Positions 60,488-64,000 of a DNA stretch of 64,000 bases are shown here, in pieces. This stretch comes from Narthecium ossifragum (lineage: Eukaryota; Streptophyta; Magnoliopsida; Dioscoreales; Nartheciaceae): positions 387,001 through 451,000 of the forward strand of contig OY986968.1 of the NCBI GenBank assembly GCA_963920575.1, given 5' to 3'. The notes below the pieces were generated by a model. That model was given only the letters and a program-made list of their open reading frames with translations. It was not told the origin of the DNA and made no database searches. A program made the position numbers and the translations under genes. Positions within the stretch are counted from its first letter, which is position 1. The number at the start of each line of letters is the position of its first letter.

Positions 60488-60497
60488 ATTTATAGTT
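60488..60497 (-). promoter_or_regulatory. TATA box of the KNOLLE gene
   Basis: CTATAAATC on the minus strand, about 150 bp upstream of the conserved ATG and about 100 bp downstream of the nearest MSA element. Confidence 0.65.
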
Positions 60498-60573
60498 GGG
60501 TCCTGAGAGGGGCAAGAGTCTCTTTGTTAATCCGGGCGGGCGGCTGGTTTTAGAACGAGGGGGAGGGGGGTGT

Positions 60574-60672
60574 ATGCCGTTTGAACCACTATAATATAGC
60601 CGTTGGAACCACTATAATATACTCGTTGGAACCGCTACCCTCCACATAGCCGTTGGAGGAGGAGCGCAAACG
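60574..60672 (-). promoter_or_regulatory. Cluster of MSA (mitosis-specific activator) elements
   Basis: On the minus strand TCCAACGGCTA occurs at 60597-60607 and 60647-60657. Both match the MSA consensus YCYAACGGYYA at every position. A variant TCCAACGAGTA is at 60620-60630. AACGG cores also occur in TCAAACGGCATA (about 60573-60584) and on the plus strand near 60667. MSA boxes bind three-repeat MYB (MYB3R) factors and confine transcription to G2/M, as known for KNOLLE genes. The boxes sit in a local tandem repeat (TTGGAACCACTATAATAT). Confidence 0.85.
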
Positions 60673-60699
60673 GCATACACCGTTCCTGAAGCTCCTCAT

Positions 60700-61435
60700 G
60701 TCAGGGCCTTGAACCCCTAACACGAGTCATGTCGCGCATCAGTTAAAGTTGACACGGGTCATGACCTAGGCCATGATGTGATGCATGACAGTATGAAAAC
60801 ATCATGATCGCACGAGCAAACATCCTTGAATGCGGCTAGACAACACTTCCCAAAAAATGACGTGACGAATTCTAAGTACGGCACGGTGGATCGGACCAAA
60901 GAGAAAGACGGCGCGTCAGAACGCGATGCGGTGTGAGCTCAGCGGAGCATGACGCGCGCGAGAGCAAGTCAAGCGAGCACGGAGACAAGGGTTTCAACTT
61001 TGACGGCACTTATCGAATGGACGGTCTGGATCATGCTAACGGTACCGGTCATCTGGCTTTCTTGCCAACGGTCATCTGGCCATCTGGCCATCAGTTTAAC
61101 ATGGTTATCATACGTGGCAAAATATAGTCCTCCCCATGTTCCTGTGCAGCTAAAATTACTCCAATTAAACGCATTATACTGAGGATCTATGCGTTTATCC
61201 ATCACAGAAGTAGAACTATCCATCATGCATAATTGGGTGCTTGACAAAAGCATGCATAAATATCCATCAGTTGGAACATTCTTGATAACAAGTATTTAAA
61301 TTCTTATTGGAAAGTAGAAAATTACAGGCCACCGGAGAAGAAAAGCAGATAACTAGAAACGAATACTGGGAAAGAAAACACAAGCCCCAGGATTCATACA
61401 GGATTCCCAGAGAATTTGGCAGAAGATGGCTTGCC
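60700..61435. other. Spacer between divergent-copy and convergent gene ends; no gene recognised
   Basis: Distal KNOLLE promoter and downstream region of the next minus-strand gene. It holds degenerate GACACGGGTCATGA-type repeats (about 60720-60790) and a CATCTGGC(CA) short tandem repeat near 61075-61092. No coding region is supported. Confidence 0.4.
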
Positions 61436-62338
61436 CTACAAGTTCACTACTTTGAGCTTCCTTTCCTTTGTGAATGTGCTCCATTCGACTGGTTTGCGGG
61501 CTGCTCCATCATAGACGACATGCGTTGGGAGCTTCTTGCCGTAAGAAACGAGAGTTCCGCCATCTGCCAATGCCTTGACAACAGCGGTAGTCTGATAGCC
61601 ATCTGCGTAATTTATCCCCACTGTAGGGATCATTTCGCTCAGCAGACGTTTCATATACCTGAGGCATTTGTAAGCACTCTCAATGTTTCAGCTGATAAAA
61701 AACTGCCAGCTGGTATAAAAGTAGAGCAAAAAAATTCAAATTTGATATCTTCCCAAGCCAATCACAATTGTGAATGTTTAATCTCATGTAGAACTGCGAA
61801 AGAATATCTGTTCTGGCAGTAGCAAGACTTTTAATTTTGGCAATGCCATATTATGTCTTCCAAATCAGCGTTTGTTAAAATATCAAAATGCCTGAAAAAT
61901 TGATGAACCAAAAATGGACTTGTATAACAGAACTTCCTAAATTTACTAACATAACAGCAAGCAGAACTTTGCCTAATTGAAACCACCGTGATGGGAGGCA
62001 GAATAAACATCCCATATCGGGTTTATCGAATAGTGCTAAAACTCATGCAGCAATGAGAGAAATTTCAGAGCCATCTCACCCGTCAGGATGTCGTAAGCCA
62101 AAAGCTTCAACAATAATTTTAGCAAGATTACAATCAAAAGAAAAGAGAACATACCATGTCTTTGTATAGCTTTCTGGAACAACTATATCCCCACCGAGGG
62201 CTTTTAGCTCTTCAATTATATCTGGAATGCCAGGCTTATCCTCAATTATGCTGATAGTCTGTAGCTTACGCTCCTTAGCCAACTCAATCACGACCTTCCC
62301 AGCATCACTGTCCCCACAGTTCTGCACCAGTGTTCCAC
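61436..62338 (-). CDS. Enoyl-reductase/quinone-oxidoreductase-like (MDR superfamily) protein, last two exons
   Basis: Exons 62155-62338 and 61436-61658 join in phase across a GT-AG intron (Trp codon split TG|G) to give about 135 C-terminal residues. The layout GGTLVQNCGDSDAGKVVIEL then AKERKLQTISIIEDK, IIEELKALGGDIVVPESYT and ALADGGTLVSYGKKLPTHVV follows the Rossmann half of mitochondrial trans-2-enoyl-CoA reductase (MECR) and related quinone reductases. There the first loop is normally GATSAVG-like. Here it is CGDSDAG, so the nucleotide-binding glycine motif is altered. The 5' part lies upstream, beyond the region I could resolve or outside the window. Whether the gene is active cannot be judged. 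Confidence 0.6.
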
Positions 62339-63400
62339 CTTCACAATAATTCAAGAAAATTGAGGAAAGAAGCAATGCGTGAGTGTAAGGGGATGACAAG
62401 CATTTGTCCATCATGATTTTTAAGTTTTAGTTTCTCGAAGGCTAAGTGTCATCAACTAGGATGCATTATATATGGAGTAAATGTGAGAACTAGTTTCCAG
62501 TCCCACTTCTTAATTGAAGAGGCTTAATAGCTATCATGATCATCTCAACAGCTGTTAGATCGAGATCATTGATCTTAAAATTCAGTGGCCATTTAATCAA
62601 AATTTGTTTCCACTATTCCTAGCTGGGAACTATCTAGTAGCTCATTAGGCTCATGTTGACACTTAAACGGCCTTCTATTTGACAGTTCTACAAAACATCA
62701 TTTAGGCATCCAAATTGTCAACAAGAATAGAAAGTTCTTAACTCGAGTAATCTTTAAGCACTCTGACAGCTAGAAGCATAGTCGCTTACTCTATAGGTGG
62801 GAACAAGCCCAAAGTTTGTTCATAGTCACCACTAAGCATTTATTATGATCATATAGCCAAGCAGTCAAAACTTGCCTTAAGGTAAGACCAAAGAATATTC
62901 AAGCAAGTCATTCCAATTTTATCAACATTTTTAGCCCTCATTTACGGTCAAGTCAACAATAGAATGACTACTGTCTGTATACTAACCAATCATGTTACCA
63001 AGCAACTGCTCAAAAAAATAGAATCGATACATATCAATATGTAGTTCATTAATCCAATTGGTTCCTTCCTCGTCGAGAGTATATTAGTAGCATACCCACT
63101 TACTCCGTCAATGAGTATAATTCCAGATCTGATATGAGCAGTAACATAGTTTTGGCTACCGTACTTATCCACTCCTTACGTTGCTATAACATATCCAGAT
63201 ATCAAGCTACTTACATCTTTAAGTCTTCACTTCTCCCCATGAAGGGTCATCATGTTGATACTCAAAAAATTGTCTGGAGAAAATGTTTCCTGAACTACTC
63301 ACAAAAATCTTATAGTCATGCAACTGGCTTCTAAAAGATGGAAGTCGATGATCCTTTAGACAAACTTACCCCCAATTAGTCTACCTATTCTAAGAGGGTA
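62339..63400. other. Intron or upstream sequence of the reductase-like gene; no exon recognised
   Basis: AT-rich, without an identifiable exon on either strand. Probably a long intron of the minus-strand gene. Confidence 0.4.
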
Positions 63401-63403
63401 GAC

Positions 63404-63800
63404 AGCTGAGTCTTGTAAATACACTCCCATCTGCAATTATTATGATCAAATAGCTGTTCATCAACATTCAATCTGCATTTGATCATGATACCTACAGCAA
63501 CCATAGTTGTTCAAACTATTTCGACGCTCACTCACACTTGTATTGCTACTAAGGTACAATTAGTCCAGAATAGGCACTGCTAAGTGGGGCTTGTGTTGCT
63601 ACTAAAGTACAATTAGTCCAGAATAGGCACTTCTAAGTGGGGCAGAAGGCTGAATCTTGTAAATACACCACCATTCACAGTTATTAAAATCAAATAGCCC
63701 ACTCATCAACATTCAGTCTGCATTTGATCAGAGCGATATCTACAGCTAACCCTTGTTGTTCGAAGTTTTTTGACGCTCGCTCACACACTTGTTGCTACTT
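63404..63800 (+). repeat. Tandem duplication, period about 244 bp, with nested 52-bp repeat
   Basis: A block running from TCTTGTAAATACAC (63411) through TTTGACGCTC-type sequence (about 63530) recurs from 63655 to about 63790 with scattered differences. Between the copies a 52-bp unit with ACAATTAGTCCAGAATAGGC is itself duplicated (about 63543 and 63595). No coding content. Confidence 0.8.
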
Positions 63801-64000
63801 TAAGGCCCAATGTAACAAATTAGACCAAAATGTTGAACCCTACCATTATTTCAAGCAATTCATATAATTGAACTAGTTTAGAAAATGAAGCACACCTTAC
63901 CCAACTAACCCCAATAGTTCTAAAATTGATAGCAGTGCAGTCCACAATAATTCTTTGTGGTAATACACATGAATCTTTCAATCTTCACAACTATCACACT

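Overview
The window is nuclear DNA from a flowering plant. Its genes are split by many GT-AG introns and separated by long AT-rich spacers, introns are long, and the families present (GWD, KNOLLE syntaxin, PPR, PMEI, MORC, LRR receptor proteins) are typical land-plant ones. Moderate coding GC and gene structure suggest a non-grass monocot, for example a palm. That is only an inference. A 200-base N run (24898-25097) marks an assembly gap.

Layout, left to right. 1-7.3 kb: 3' half of a MORC-family ATPase gene (+). 7.8-10.7 kb: an intronless LRR receptor-like protein gene (-) broken by a one-base frameshift. 11.9-12.2 kb: a decayed LINE RNase H tail. 13.8-15.7 kb: an intact PPR gene (-) with a diverged duplicate of its 3' end just downstream. 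16.6-20.9 kb: a five-exon gene (-) for a probable plastid multi-pass membrane protein. 22.4-23.1 kb: an AT-rich foldback element. 23.5-24.3 kb: a four-exon universal stress protein gene (-). 27.1-27.7 kb: a pectin methylesterase/invertase inhibitor (+). 28.4-31.6 kb: a six-exon membrane protein gene of unknown function (-). 31.8-35.1 kb: repeats, comprising a MULE-like candidate with a 1.1-kb 20-bp minisatellite and a 346-bp hAT-like MITE with an exact 8-bp target duplication. 35.7-50.7 kb: a complete alpha-glucan water dikinase gene (GWD, +), which I resolved into 33 coding exons encoding 1481 residues. 51.4-57.6 kb: a full-length L1-type LINE (-) with both ORFs open and a perfect 14-bp target site duplication. 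58.5-59.15 kb: a broken copia fragment joined to a 126-bp inverted copy of one GWD exon. 59.4-60.7 kb: a KNOLLE-type cytokinesis syntaxin gene (-) with a TATA box and a cluster of mitosis-specific MSA elements. 61.4 kb to the end: the last two exons of an enoyl-reductase/quinone-oxidoreductase-like gene (-), with tandem repeats further upstream.

The genes do not form a pathway and are independent plant loci. The most informative signals concern genome dynamics: the young intact LINE, the GWD exon copy inside copia debris, the small elements with target duplications, and the duplicated gene ends. The clearest regulatory signal is the MSA array upstream of the KNOLLE gene.
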